DNA from: UBA1546 sp049302185
Lineage (GTDB): Bacteria > Nitrospirota > Thermodesulfovibrionia > Thermodesulfovibrionales > UBA1546
Assembly (NCBI GenBank): GCA_049302185.1
Contig: JBAQLV010000030.1
Location: forward strand, 1-64,000
Length of the DNA stretch: 64,000 bases
Reading direction: 5' to 3'
Below are positions 1 through 7,964 of the stretch, in pieces. Numbering within the stretch: position 1 is the stretch's first letter; every line of letters begins with the position of its first letter. Below the pieces are notes generated by a model. The model was not told where the DNA came from. It did no database searches and saw only the letters and a program-made list of their open reading frames with translations. The position numbers were made by a program, and so were the translations under genes.

Positions 1-68
1 TTGGTTCTTTCATACTCCTTTAAGATGGGAATCCAACGCTTTACTATAACCTGACTTGAATATTGCAT
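1..68 (-). CDS. 5' end of an unidentified protein, cut by the window edge
   Basis: Reading leftward from ATG at 68-66 gives 22 codons without a stop before the edge of the window. The start has a good ribosome-binding site (GGAGG at 74-78). The visible residues begin MQYSSQVIVKRW and show no recognisable motif or signal peptide. It lies downstream of the pilin gene on the same strand but beyond that gene's terminator, so it is probably transcribed separately. No function can be given. Confidence 0.5.
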   Translation of the reverse strand, partial: MQYSSQVIVKRWIPILKEYERT

Positions 69-171
69 TAGGGCCTCCTTTAGTGTTTATCGTACCAAAA
101 GAGTTACCTAATTAGTGAGCATTAACAACGTCCCCTTTTCTTACGCTTTGAAAGACCCCCATATTATTAAC

Positions 172-202
172 AAAAGAGGAGGTTATTTGCACCTCCTCTT
201 TT
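172..202 (-). terminator. Rho-independent terminator of the pilin gene
   Basis: A perfect 12-bp stem (AAAAGAGGAGGT at 172-183, complement at 191-202) closes a 7-base loop, and the stem ends in a T-run on either strand. It lies 18 bases after the pilin stop codon. Confidence 0.85.
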
Positions 203-219
203 GTCTCAATCCATCAAGA

Positions 220-813
220 TTAATCTGCGCTTATAGCCTTCGTATATATAGCCACAGGTGTGGCGTCATTAGACAATGCAACTATGAAAACAGACTGGAT
301 AGTTGCATTGTCAAGAGGGGTTACGCACGTTGTAATCTGTCCTTTATTGGGAACTGCTTTTGCAGCTGTTTCGCAAAGTGCCAAAGTCGCTGCTGTAGTA
401 ATGATGGTTGTATTCCAGAGAGGATTTGTACCCAACCATGGAGAGCTTACCGCTAAGTTACCACCAATTTTACGTATATCTGTGAAGGTTCCCATAATGC
501 CAAGTGCTGCAGCAGCAAGGTTAGTATTGCTCAGATCAGTCCCCGCTACAACAGCGCCATTACCATCTGTGTCTACTTCTGTTAGTGCACCTTGCGGGGT
601 GCCAGCCTTCTTTGCTGCAGTCATCCACGCCTGTATTTCAGGGACTGCAGACTCAGCGCCCCTTGTAACCGCGCCTTTTCTTCCTCTTTCCTGCATACCG
701 ATATAACCAGGAATTGCTATTGCGGCAAGAATTCCGATAATTGCCACAACGATGAGGAGCTCAATCAGGGTAAAACCCTTTTGCTCCTTTATATTGTTCA
801 TTGCTTTATACAT
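220..813 (-). CDS. pilA: Type IV pilin (PilA-like major prepilin)
   Basis: Structural subunit of a type IV pilus, or a pseudopilin, 197 residues long. It has a short basic leader, MYKAMNNIKEQKG, then the prepilin peptidase site G|FTLIELL with the conserved Glu at mature position 5. A hydrophobic helix to about residue 35 follows, with the usual VVAIIGILAAIAIPGY pattern. The rest is an Ala/Thr-rich globular domain with two cysteines (in ALCET and TTCVT) that could form the C-terminal disulfide loop. I place the start at 813 because GGAGGAAAC directly precedes that ATG; the frame is open upstream to 864 but without a binding site. A sigma-54 promoter lies about 130 bases upstream and a strong terminator lies just after the stop, so the gene looks monocistronic. 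Major pilin against minor pseudopilin cannot be decided from this locus alone. Confidence 0.93.
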   Translation of the reverse strand: MYKAMNNIKEQKGFTLIELLIVVAIIGILAAIAIPGYIGMQERGRKGAVTRGAESAVPEIQAWMTAAKKAGTPQGALTEVDTDGNGAVVAGTDLSNTNLAAAALGIMGTFTDIRKIGGNLAVSSPWLGTNPLWNTTIITTAATLALCETAAKAVPNKGQITTCVTPLDNATIQSVFIVALSNDATPVAIYTKAISAD

Positions 814-831
814 GTTTCCTCCTTTTATTTC

Positions 832-862
832 AAGATTCATGATGCATGATACATGATGCACC
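832..862. repeat. Tandem-unit repeat of the GATGCA family, half element
   Basis: Imperfect tandem units GATTCATGATGCATGATACATGATGCA lie in the pilin 5' leader, between the promoter and the start codon. This is the B-family unit also seen at 3951-4050, 4438-4530, 9108-9190, 18250-18320 and 58195-58222. Confidence 0.6.
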
Positions 863-943
863 ATTCACTGCCTGCTATCTTTTCCTTCACCTCCTTTTCC
901 CTATTGATCCGTCCTCTTTATAACAGCCATCTCATTAACTATA

Positions 944-959
944 AGCAGTTTTCATGCCA
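944..959 (-). promoter_or_regulatory. Sigma-54 promoter of the pilin gene
   Basis: On the minus strand the sequence is TGGCATGAAAACTGCT. It has the invariant GG (-24) and GC (-12) dinucleotides with exactly 10 bases between them, against the consensus TGGCACG-N4-TTGC. Pilin genes of several Gram-negative groups are known to be RpoN/PilR dependent. The predicted transcript start is near 933, giving a leader of about 120 bases. Confidence 0.8.
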
Positions 960-1012
960 CTTCAATCGTTTAAAATATTCAGTAAAATCAGGCAGATAAA
1001 ATAAAACCATGT

Positions 1013-1046
1013 ATCTGTCCCCAAAGTAACTGACAAAAATTGTCAG
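1013..1046. promoter_or_regulatory. Possible enhancer (PilR-type) site upstream of the sigma-54 promoter
   Basis: A perfect inverted repeat CTGACAA-AAA-TTGTCAG (1030-1046) and another TGTC box at 1015-1018 lie roughly 80-115 bases upstream of the predicted pilin transcript start. That is the usual distance for a sigma-54 activator. PilR sites are described as TGTC-rich; the assignment to PilR is inference. Confidence 0.4.
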
Positions 1047-1204
1047 AGAAAAGCCATATAATGACATTTAGCGCTTATTTGCTCTCTTGCATAACCGGTG
1101 ATATATTGAAAGAGAGCGCTTAAGTGCAGTAAACTTACGCAGCGCACTTCCATCCTCTTATGTGATAAAATGAATATCAGTTCTCAGGTTCACAAGGAGT
1201 TTTC

Positions 1205-4200
1205 ATGAGGTTTATAGGTCTTGATGCTGGCTCTGTGAGTGTGAAATATGTTGTCCTTGATGAAGACGGCAAAAAGCTGAACAGCGACTATGTAAGACAC
1301 AAAGGACATCCGCTCAAAGTTGCTTTTGAAATGCTCAACTCCGAACTCAAAACTCTAAACTCTGGATTCTCCCTCTCCATCACCGGCTCTGCAGGCAGGC
1401 TTATAGCATCTGTATTAGGCATTGAGCCTGTCAACGAGCTTGTTGCACAGGCTTATGCAACCCGTAAACTTTCCCCTCATATCAGGACAATCATAGAACT
1501 TGGCGGTGAAGACTCAAAACTTATCATGTTAGGAGAAAACGGCGTAAAAGAATTTTCCATGAATTCTGTATGCGCCGCGGGAACAGGCTCATTTCTTGAC
1601 CAGCAGGCTGAAAGACTCAGGCTTACTATTGAAGAGTTCAGTGAACTCAGCCTCAAATCAAGGAAGCCGCCAAGGATTGCCGGAAGATGCAGCGTGTTTG
1701 CAAAATCAGACATGATACATCTCCAGCAGATAGCAACTCCGATGGAGGACATCGTTGCAGGTCTATGCTTTGCAGTTGCAAGGAACTTTAAGGGCTCTAT
1801 TGTGCGCGGCAGGAAAATTGACGGGCCAGTCTCTTTTCAGGGCGGCGTTGCAGCCAATAAAGGTATGATACGGGCGTTTAAAGAGGTGTTTGCTCTTGAT
1901 GAGCTTTTTGTCCCTTCTGATTTCAACCTGATAGGCGCATTAGGCGCTGCATTAAAAGACATTGATGACAACAGGATAAACTTATTTGATATAAAAAGGC
2001 TTGAAGATTTCATAAAATCCGAGAAGTCTTTAGAGGCAGGATATACGCCTCTGATATTAAAAGATGATGACTTTCTTGAAAGACATCTGAAAGACAGTGA
2101 AGAGGTAAGAGTTGTGAGTTATGAGTTAAGAGATAAGAGTGAAGAGTTAAGAGTTAAGAGTTATGAGTTAGGAGATAAGAGTGAAGAGTTAAAGGATAAA
2201 GGGAAAAACTCAAAACTCAAAACTCAAAACTCCGAAGTAATACCGGCTTTTCTCGGCATTGACATCGGCTCAATAAGCACAAACCTTGCTGTTATAGATG
2301 AAAACTGCAATCTCCTCTCAAAGAGATACCTTATGACCGCCGGACAGCCGATAGAGGCAGTGAAGCAGGGGCTGAAAGAGATAGGAGAAGAGATTGGAGA
2401 CAGAGTTGAGATAATTGGTCTGGGCACAACAGGGTCAGGCAGGTATATGATTGCCGATTATGTTGGCGCTGATATTGTAAAAAACGAGATTACTGCTCAG
2501 GCAACAGCTGCCGCATTCATTGACAGAAATGTAGATACGATATTTGAGATAGGAGGGCAGGATTCAAAATATATATCGCTCAGGGACGGCGTCATAGTTG
2601 ATTTTGAAATGAACAAGGCATGCGCTGCAGGCACAGGTTCGTTTCTTGAGGAACAGGCTGAAAAACTCAGCATATCAGTAAAGGATGAATTTGCATCACT
2701 TGCCTTTTCTGCAGAGAGTCCATGCCGCCTCGGCGAAAGGTGCACGGTTTTTATGGAGAATTCTCTCATGTCAAACCTGCAGAGAGGCGCAGACAAAAAT
2801 AACCTGCTGGCAGGCCTTGCATACTCAATCGTTCAGAATTACATAAACAGAGTCGTTGCAGGGAAACCGATAGGCGAAAACATATTCTTTCAGGGAGGAG
2901 TAGCATTTAACAAATCCGTTGTTGCCGCATTTGAGAAATATCTCAACAAGAAAATTACAGTTCCTCCGAATCATGATGTTACAGGCGCAATCGGCATGGC
3001 GCTGATTGCACGGGAGCACATGAAAGACAGTGATGAGTTAAGAGTTAAGAGTTATGAGTTAAAGGATATAAAAAAATCAGAATTAAATTCCAAACTCCAA
3101 ACTCCAAACTCCAAACTCAGAACTTCTTTCAAAGGTTTTGAACTCTCAAAACGTTCATACGAGGTCTCATCCTTTGAATGCAAGGGCTGTCCGAATGTCT
3201 GCGAAATAAACAGGATAAAGATTGAAGGCGAAGACGGTTATCTGTTTTATGGAGGCAGGTGTGAAAAATATGATATAAGAAAAAAGAAAACATCTTCAGA
3301 GATACCTGACATCTTTGGATTCAGAGATGAGATGTTGTGGAAGGAACACCTTAAATACAGTGAAGAGTTAAGAGTTAAGAGTTTAGAGTTAAATGATAAG
3401 GGAGGAAATTCAAAATTCAAAATTCAAAACTCAAAACTCAAAATCGGTATTCCTTACATTTTCTATTTTCATGAATATCTGCCATTCTGGACAACTCTGC
3501 TGTGGGAACTTGGGTTTGATGTCCTTGTGTCACCAAAAACGAACAGGCAGATAGTAAGCCTCGGGCTTGAATCCATACTTTCAGAGACGTGCTTCCCTGT
3601 GAAGGTTGCATACGGCCACATAAAACATCTCTTAAATGAAGGCGCTGATGCATTATTAATTCCAAGCTTCATAAACCTGAACACAGAGGAGGAATCACTG
3701 GAAAGAGGTTTTGCCTGTCCCTATACACAGACAATACCTTACTCCGCACGGGTTGCATTTCCTGATGCAGATATAGTCTCTCCTGTGGTGAATCTGAAGC
3801 GCGGCAGGGAATTCATGTTAAATGAACTCTCAAAGGCATTTAAACCTTTCAGGATAAAAAACACAGCGATTAAGAAAGCCTTAACTATTGCAGAAGAAGC
3901 ACAGGATAAATTCCAGAGAGCAATAAGTGATAAGGGAAGGGAAATATTAAACAGGATACAGGATGCAGGATGCAACCCCCCTATATCACCCCTTAGTAAG
4001 GGGGGAATTAAAGGGGGGTATCAGGAATCATGCATCATGCATCATGCATCGCCTGTGATAGTTATCGTCGGACGCGACTACAATTCATTTGACAGCGGGA
4101 TGAACCTTGAGATACCGAAAAAACTCGCAGACCTGAATGTCCTATCTATTCCGATGGATTTCCTCCCGCTGAATGATCATTCAATTGACTCCGAATGGCC

Positions 4201-5722
4201 GAATATGTACTGGAGGTCAGGACAGAGGATACTGAAGGCTGCGATGGCTATAAGAGAGAACCCCCGTCTCTACCCGATTTATATAGGAAATTTTTCATGC
4301 GGGCCTGACTCATTCATATTGAAATATTTTAAGAGGGAGCTGCAGGGCAAACCTTTTCTTCACATTGAGATAGACGAGCACAGCGCTGACGCAGGGGCAA
4401 TAACAAGATGCGAGGCATTTCTTGACAGCATCAAAAATCAGGATACACGATACAACCCCCCTATATCCCCCCTTAGTAAGGGGGGAATTAAAGGGGGGTA
4501 TCATGCATCATGCATCATGCATCATGCATCCCGCACAATATACATTCCCATGATGTCCGACCATGCATTTGCCCTTGCCGCTGCATTTGAACGCTGCGGT
4601 GTGCCTGCAGAGGTATTGCCTGAATCAGACAAGGAAACTACTGACATCGGCAGGAAATATGTTTCAGGGAAGGAATGTTATCCGTGCGCTGTAACAACAG
4701 GCGATATGCTCAAACGGGTTCTTTCTTCTGATTTCAAACCGGCCGAATCTGCCTTCTTCATGCCTTCAGGCTCAGGCCCATGCAGGTTCGGGCAGTATAA
4801 TGTATTTCACAGAATGGCGCTTGACGACCTTGGTTACGCTCATGTGCCGATATTCTCGCCAAATCAGGATGTAGAATTTTACAGAGACCTCGGCATAGTC
4901 GGCAAGGATTTCGCTCTCAGGTCATGGCAGGGGATAATTGCCATTGAACTGCTGACAAAATGCCTGCATGAGACAAGACCCTATGAAAAACAAAACGGCT
5001 CGGCAGATTTTATTTACAGGGAATATCTCGGAGAGATATATTCGTCGCTGAAAGGAATTAATGGAAAAGTTGAAGGCCTTCTTAAAAGTATGCGAAGGGA
5101 TTTTCAAAATCTGCTCCCGAGCAGCTCGGGACAAAAAGACAGGAAACCTCTGATAGGAATCATAGGCGAGATATTTGTAAGAAGCAACAAGTTCTCAAAT
5201 GAAGATCTCGCAAGGAAGATAGAGGCTCACGGCGGCGAGGCATGGCTTGCGCCTGTTGAGGAATGGATATATTACGTTAATCACACAGCTTCTCAAAAAG
5301 CCTTGCTAAAAAAAGAATGGTCTGATATTATGAATACTCTTTTAAAGACTTTCTTTCAAAAAAGGATAGAGCACAAATACGCAGGATATTTTTCAGGTTT
5401 CCTTAAAACCCTGAAAGAACCGGAAACAAAAGAAATAATAAAAAAGGCGTCTCCATATCTGCACAGTTCTTTTGAAGGAGAGGCCATACTGAGCATAGGC
5501 AAAGCGGTTGACCTCATAGAAAGAGGCGCCTCAGGCATTGTAAATGCAATGCCATTTGGATGTATGCCCGGCACAATAGTAACAGCGCTGATGCAGGGGC
5601 TGAATAGAAAGTACGGAGTTCCTTTTATAAGCATCCCTTATGACGGGACTGAATCTCCAACAACAGATATACAGCTTGAGGCATTTATGCATCAGGCAAA
5701 GGAAAATTTAAGAAGGAGGTGA
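1205..5722 (+). CDS. Large 2-hydroxyacyl-CoA dehydratase activase (BadF/BadG/HgdC family) with repeat-derived insertions
   Basis: Large 1505-residue member of the acyl-CoA dehydratase activase family. Such proteins couple ATP hydrolysis to electron transfer through a [4Fe-4S] cluster and activate radical dehydratases or reductases. Two tandem ASKHA ATPase domains are visible. The first (about 1-260) has GGEDSK near 100, CAAGTGSF with Cys123 and GRCSVF with Cys162; these are the usual bridging-cluster cysteines. The second begins near 345 and repeats GGQDSK, CAAGTGSF and GERCTVF. A Cys-rich segment (CKGCPNVC), a DUF2229-like domain (YFHEYLPFWTTLLWEL) and an HgdB-like C-terminal part follow. 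The domain order matches family proteins of anaerobes. Linkers between domains carry translated repeat elements (see the repeat entries). The ATG has AAGGAG upstream. No dehydratase lies nearby, so the substrate is unknown. Confidence 0.9.
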   Translation: MRFIGLDAGSVSVKYVVLDEDGKKLNSDYVRHKGHPLKVAFEMLNSELKTLNSGFSLSITGSAGRLIASVLGIEPVNELVAQAYATRKLSPHIRTIIELGGEDSKLIMLGENGVKEFSMNSVCAAGTGSFLDQQAERLRLTIEEFSELSLKSRKPPRIAGRCSVFAKSDMIHLQQIATPMEDIVAGLCFAVARNFKGSIVRGRKIDGPVSFQGGVAANKGMIRAFKEVFALDELFVPSDFNLIGALGAALKDIDDNRINLFDIKRLEDFIKSEKSLEAGYTPLILKDDDFLERHLKDSEEVRVVSYELRDKSEELRVKSYELGDKSEELKDKGKNSKLKTQNSEVIPAFLGIDIGSISTNLAVIDENCNLLSKRYLMTAGQPIEAVKQGLKEIGEEIGDRVEIIGLGTTGSGRYMIADYVGADIVKNEITAQATAAAFIDRNVDTIFEIGGQDSKYISLRDGVIVDFEMNKACAAGTGSFLEEQAEKLSISVKDEFASLAFSAESPCRLGERCTVFMENSLMSNLQRGADKNNLLAGLAYSIVQNYINRVVAGKPIGENIFFQGGVAFNKSVVAAFEKYLNKKITVPPNHDVTGAIGMALIAREHMKDSDELRVKSYELKDIKKSELNSKLQTPNSKLRTSFKGFELSKRSYEVSSFECKGCPNVCEINRIKIEGEDGYLFYGGRCEKYDIRKKKTSSEIPDIFGFRDEMLWKEHLKYSEELRVKSLELNDKGGNSKFKIQNSKLKIGIPYIFYFHEYLPFWTTLLWELGFDVLVSPKTNRQIVSLGLESILSETCFPVKVAYGHIKHLLNEGADALLIPSFINLNTEEESLERGFACPYTQTIPYSARVAFPDADIVSPVVNLKRGREFMLNELSKAFKPFRIKNTAIKKALTIAEEAQDKFQRAISDKGREILNRIQDAGCNPPISPLSKGGIKGGYQESCIMHHASPVIVIVGRDYNSFDSGMNLEIPKKLADLNVLSIPMDFLPLNDHSIDSEWPNMYWRSGQRILKAAMAIRENPRLYPIYIGNFSCGPDSFILKYFKRELQGKPFLHIEIDEHSADAGAITRCEAFLDSIKNQDTRYNPPISPLSKGGIKGGYHASCIMHHASRTIYIPMMSDHAFALAAAFERCGVPAEVLPESDKETTDIGRKYVSGKECYPCAVTTGDMLKRVLSSDFKPAESAFFMPSGSGPCRFGQYNVFHRMALDDLGYAHVPIFSPNQDVEFYRDLGIVGKDFALRSWQGIIAIELLTKCLHETRPYEKQNGSADFIYREYLGEIYSSLKGINGKVEGLLKSMRRDFQNLLPSSSGQKDRKPLIGIIGEIFVRSNKFSNEDLARKIEAHGGEAWLAPVEEWIYYVNHTASQKALLKKEWSDIMNTLLKTFFQKRIEHKYAGYFSGFLKTLKEPETKEIIKKASPYLHSSFEGEAILSIGKAVDLIERGASGIVNAMPFGCMPGTIVTALMQGLNRKYGVPFISIPYDGTESPTTDIQLEAFMHQAKENLRRR
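2097..2233. repeat. In-frame inverted tandem repeat, GAGTTA family, in the dehydratase activase
   Basis: Multiple GAGTTAAGA/GAGTTATGA units run from about 2102 to 2190, and AAAACTCAAAACTCAAAACTC units close the element at 2214-2233. The arms are complementary. It is translated as a linker rich in SEELRVKSYEL and NSKLKTQNS between the two ATPase domains. Confidence 0.85.
3031..3123. repeat. In-frame inverted tandem repeat, GAGTTA family (second copy)
   Basis: The left arm (GATGAGTTAAGAGTTAAGAG) and the right arm (CCAAACTCCAAACTCCAAAC) flank a short AT-rich centre. The element encodes a linker after the second ATPase domain, again of the type DELRVKSYEL then NSKLQTPNSKL. Confidence 0.85.
3358..3442. 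repeat. In-frame inverted tandem repeat, GAGTTA family (third copy)
   Basis: GAAGAGTTAAGAGTTAAGAG units on the left and TTCAAAATTCAAAACTC units on the right are translated as SEELRVKSLEL and NSKFKIQNSKLK. The element lies between the Cys-rich region and the DUF2229-like domain. Confidence 0.85.
3951..4050. repeat. Composite nested repeat: C/G-rich palindrome inside GATGCA-family arms
   Basis: The outer arms are GGATACAGGATGCAGGATGC and CATGCATCATGCATCATGC. Inside lies the C/G-rich element CCCCCCTATATC...CCTTAGTAAGG...GGGGGGTAT (3975-4020). It is translated in frame as NPPISPLSKGGIKGGY within the activase. It is nearly identical to the composite at 4438-4530. Confidence 0.9.
4438..4530. repeat. 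Second composite nested repeat in the same gene
   Basis: Same outer arms (GGATACACGATACA and the CATGCATCATGCATC units) and the same C/G-rich core (4455-4500), translated NPPISPLSKGGIKGGY then HASCIMHHAS. The two composites are about 490 bases apart inside one gene. Confidence 0.9.
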
Positions 5723-5726
5723 TTTA

Positions 5727-5825
5727 GTGGGCAATGTTGTAAAGTGGCGCAAAAAGAAGATGAGCAAACATAAACATAAAAAACTTCTCAAGAAGACAAA
5801 ACATCAGAGAAGAGCTAATAAATAG
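5727..5825 (+). CDS. bS22/mS38-like small ribosomal protein (AURKAIP1/COX24 domain)
   Basis: Very small basic protein of 32 residues with a GTG start. It begins MGNVVKWRKKKMSKHKHKKL and continues with Lys/Arg-rich residues (LLKKTKHQRR). This is the signature of the AURKAIP1/COX24 family, whose bacterial members include the small-subunit protein bS22 of mycobacteria and whose mitochondrial homologue is mS38. A strong ribosome-binding site, AAGGAGGTGA (5713-5722), overlaps the stop of the preceding gene, and the start follows 7 bases after GGAGG, so the two genes are probably co-transcribed. No other function is suggested by the sequence. The match is from memory of the family motif, but the pattern is distinctive. 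Confidence 0.8.
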   Translation: MGNVVKWRKKKMSKHKHKKLLKKTKHQRRANK

Positions 5826-5923
5826 TCTACGACTCGTAGAGAGGCGATAATTAAAGAGCCAGTCTTAAGGGGTTATCCTGAATTTAAGGAGCAGTTTACT
5901 GAGACAACAAAGAAGCTAAAGGG

Positions 5924-6751
5924 TTAATTGAACCTGCTCACCCTCACGCCTATAAACGGCATAGAGTTTATGTAGTCATAGAGCCTTACCTTCTTAACTT
6001 CTCCGCCTTTTTTCTTAAATCCGCCGGCATGGATTAAATAGATTTCTTTTTGCTCTCCATTATTGCTGACAGCTGACCGCTGACTGCTGACCGCTATCTT
6101 TACTATCCCTATATGACCTACTATCTCGCCGGCCTTCCTTCTTTCAACAGCCTTTATAAAAAATATAAAATCCCCGCTTTTCAGTCCCGTCATACGGGAT
6201 GAACTCTTTGAACTGCTTAATCTCTTTAATAAGGTATTTTTAGCAATAATCTTCACCTTCTCTTTTCCCCTTGAACCTTTTATCTCTGTAACCTTGCCCA
6301 GTTGTTCTGTTATCTCCTTTCCCCATCTGCCGCTGTCAAGCATGTCTTCGCCGTATTGAAACCTGTCTTCATAATTAATTACATTTCCTTTGCTGTCAAG
6401 CCTTCCCTTTGTTATAAATCTTTTATCAAGAGCAATATCTATTGCCTTATCAGGCGTCAGACTCAACGCAAGCTCAACTGCCCTGAAACTCAGATACATG
6501 CAGTCAACCCGCTCATCAGCAACAATCGCCTTTTTGGTCACATATTCTCCAAGGGGATCAGGGTCGTAAGGAGCGCCGACAAACTTTCCAGCCCAGAGCG
6601 CAATCCTCTCGCCAACCGGCTTATCGGCGATTTCTTTCTGAAAGACAACAATCTCAGTGTCGGGCATGAAGGAATGGACAGGAGTCGGAAAGGATAAAAA
6701 TGCAAAACTAAGGAAGAATATAATTTTGAATTTTAAATTGCAATTTTTCAC
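5924..6751 (-). CDS. DUF1460 family exported amidase-like protein (NlpC/P60-like fold)
   Basis: Predicted exported peptidoglycan-active enzyme of 275 residues, matching the DUF1460 (N-acetylmuramoyl-L-alanine amidase-like) family. The core motifs are ERIALWAGKFVGAPYDPDPLG, then a candidate catalytic cysteine in ERVDCMYLSF, and a later GHIGIV for the histidine. I choose the GTG at 6751, which gives a basic N-terminus plus a hydrophobic stretch (IIFFLSFAFLSF) ending at a likely cleavage after VHS. No Shine-Dalgarno precedes it, and the frame is open further upstream into repeat DNA. The first ten codons (KNCNLKFKII) resemble the translated ATTCAAAATTC repeats seen elsewhere. A repeat-like SSQRSAVS segment (6066-6095) interrupts the C-terminal part. 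The substrate is not known. Confidence 0.7.
   Translation of the reverse strand: MKNCNLKFKIIFFLSFAFLSFPTPVHSFMPDTEIVVFQKEIADKPVGERIALWAGKFVGAPYDPDPLGEYVTKKAIVADERVDCMYLSFRAVELALSLTPDKAIDIALDKRFITKGRLDSKGNVINYEDRFQYGEDMLDSGRWGKEITEQLGKVTEIKGSRGKEKVKIIAKNTLLKRLSSSKSSSRMTGLKSGDFIFFIKAVERRKAGEIVGHIGIVKIAVSSQRSAVSNNGEQKEIYLIHAGGFKKKGGEVKKVRLYDYINSMPFIGVRVSRFN
6066..6095. repeat. Tandem GCTGACC/GCTGACT units inside the DUF1460 gene
   Basis: CAGCTGACCGCTGACTGCTG and following bases form tandem 7-bp units of the same kind as the TCAGTGG units at 9434-9470. They are translated in frame as the segment SSQRSAVS. Confidence 0.6.
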
Positions 6752-6764
6752 CTGAAAATACCCC

Positions 6765-6931
6765 TCTTTGTCATGCTGGCTTGTCCAGCATCCTTCTTCA
6801 AGAGGGATTCCGAACAAGTCGGAATGACAACAAAGAAATAATTCCCGACAAGTCTATGACTCGTGGGTCCAGACCCATAGGGCGGGAATGACATTTTCAT
6901 TCCCCTTTGTGCCCCGAAAGCTTTCGGGGCA
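6765..6931. repeat. Cluster of REP-like palindromes (GTCATTCC / GGAATGAC type)
   Basis: Several inverted units follow one another: GTCATGCTGG...CCAGCAT, GGATTCCGAACAAGTCGGAATGAC and GGGTCCAGACCC...GGGCGGGAATGAC. Last is the perfect 20-bp palindrome at 6911-6930. The cluster lies between the trpS stop and the DUF1460 gene. The last palindrome may also act as a trpS terminator, although it lacks a T-run. Confidence 0.75.
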
Positions 6932-6964
6932 TGTATGTTTCATTTTACCTTTTGAATTTTGATT

Positions 6965-7945
6965 TTATGTGAGCCCCATTGCCTCGCGCACACTAACCAT
7001 TGTCCCTTCCGCCACTTTTCTTGCCTTTTCAGTCCCTTTCTCTATCACCTCTATAACAGTCTTCGGGTTTGCAATGAGTTCAGCGCGCTTCCGCCATATA
7101 GGCTCAAGCGCCTTAAAGATATTCCTTATCAGTACCTTTTTGCAGTCAATGCACCCTATCCCAGCAGTCCTGCAGCCTTCGGCAACCTCGTCCTGCTCTT
7201 CTTTCGAGGAAAAAATCTTATGCAGCTGAAAAACAGGCGAAAGTTCAGGAGTGCCTTTATCCGTCCTTCTTTTTCTCGCAGGGTCTGTCATCATTGTCCT
7301 GAGTTTCTGCTCAGCCGCTTCAGGCGAGTCTGACAGATATATCGCGTTGTCATAACTCTTTGACATCTTTCTTCCGTCAATGCCAGTGACCTTTGGAAAC
7401 TTTGTGAGCAGCGCCTCAGGCTCAGGGAAAACCTCTTTGTAAAGATAGTTAAACCTCCTTGCAATCTCTCTTGAAATCTCAAGATGAGGAACCTGATCAA
7501 CTCCTACAGGCACATACTTAGCCTTGTAAATGATGATATCTGCTGTCTGAAGCAGAGGGTACCCTAAAAAACCATAGGTGGATAAATCCCTGTCCTTCAG
7601 TTCCTGCTGTTTTTCTTTATATGTAGGAACCCTCTCAAGCCACCCCAATGGCGTAATCATAGAGAGCAGAAGATGCAGTTCAGCATGCTGGAGAATCTTT
7701 GACTGAAGGAATATTGTGCACTTATCAGGGTCAAGCCCCGCTGCAAGGAAATTAATCAGAAGGTCGTTTGTTGATTCCTTAATCACAGAGGGATTTTCAT
7801 ATCCTGTGGTAAGTCCGTGCCAGTCTGCAATGAAATAAAAACAGTCGTATTTCTCCTGAAGCTTCACCCAGTTCTGGAGCGCTCCGATGAGATTACCTAA
7901 ATGAAGTCTTCCGCTTGCCTGCATACCGCTGAGAACTCTGTCCAA
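6965..7945 (-). CDS. trpS: Tryptophanyl-tRNA synthetase
   Basis: Charges tRNA(Trp) with tryptophan in the cytoplasm. It is a class I synthetase with the HIGH-type motif GRLHLGNLIGAL near residue 12, the tryptophan-site region, and the KMSKS loop GRKMSKSYDN near residue 195. At about 326 residues it has normal family length. I choose the TTG at 7945, because GGAGG (7951-7955) lies 5 bases before it and the protein then begins MDRVLSGMQASGRLH as usual for the family. The ATG codons at 7963 and 7957 have no ribosome-binding site and lie against a repeat. The region upstream (7965-8042) is a GAGTTA-family inverted repeat. Confidence 0.96.
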   Translation of the reverse strand: MDRVLSGMQASGRLHLGNLIGALQNWVKLQEKYDCFYFIADWHGLTTGYENPSVIKESTNDLLINFLAAGLDPDKCTIFLQSKILQHAELHLLLSMITPLGWLERVPTYKEKQQELKDRDLSTYGFLGYPLLQTADIIIYKAKYVPVGVDQVPHLEISREIARRFNYLYKEVFPEPEALLTKFPKVTGIDGRKMSKSYDNAIYLSDSPEAAEQKLRTMMTDPARKRRTDKGTPELSPVFQLHKIFSSKEEQDEVAEGCRTAGIGCIDCKKVLIRNIFKALEPIWRKRAELIANPKTVIEVIEKGTEKARKVAEGTMVSVREAMGLT

Positions 7946-7964
7946 TCTAACCTCCATATCCAAG

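Larger units (their letters stand above)
864..1204. other. Intergenic control region between the pilin gene and the acyl-CoA dehydratase activase
   Basis: This 341-base stretch separates two divergent genes and holds no credible ORF. It contains the sigma-54 promoter of the pilin (944-959) and a perfect 7-bp inverted repeat at 1030-1046. A second inverted repeat pairs GCTCTCTT near 1080 with AAGAGAGC near 1110. The ribosome-binding site AAGGAG of the rightward gene lies at 1194-1199. Confidence 0.6.

Noticed and set aside
115..849. Several rightward open frames over the pilin gene
   Set aside because: They lie antisense to a clear pilin with a sigma-54 promoter and terminator, and have no family motifs.
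6302..6697. Rightward open frame over the DUF1460 gene
   Set aside because: Antisense to a gene with clear catalytic motifs and a signal peptide; no motifs of its own.
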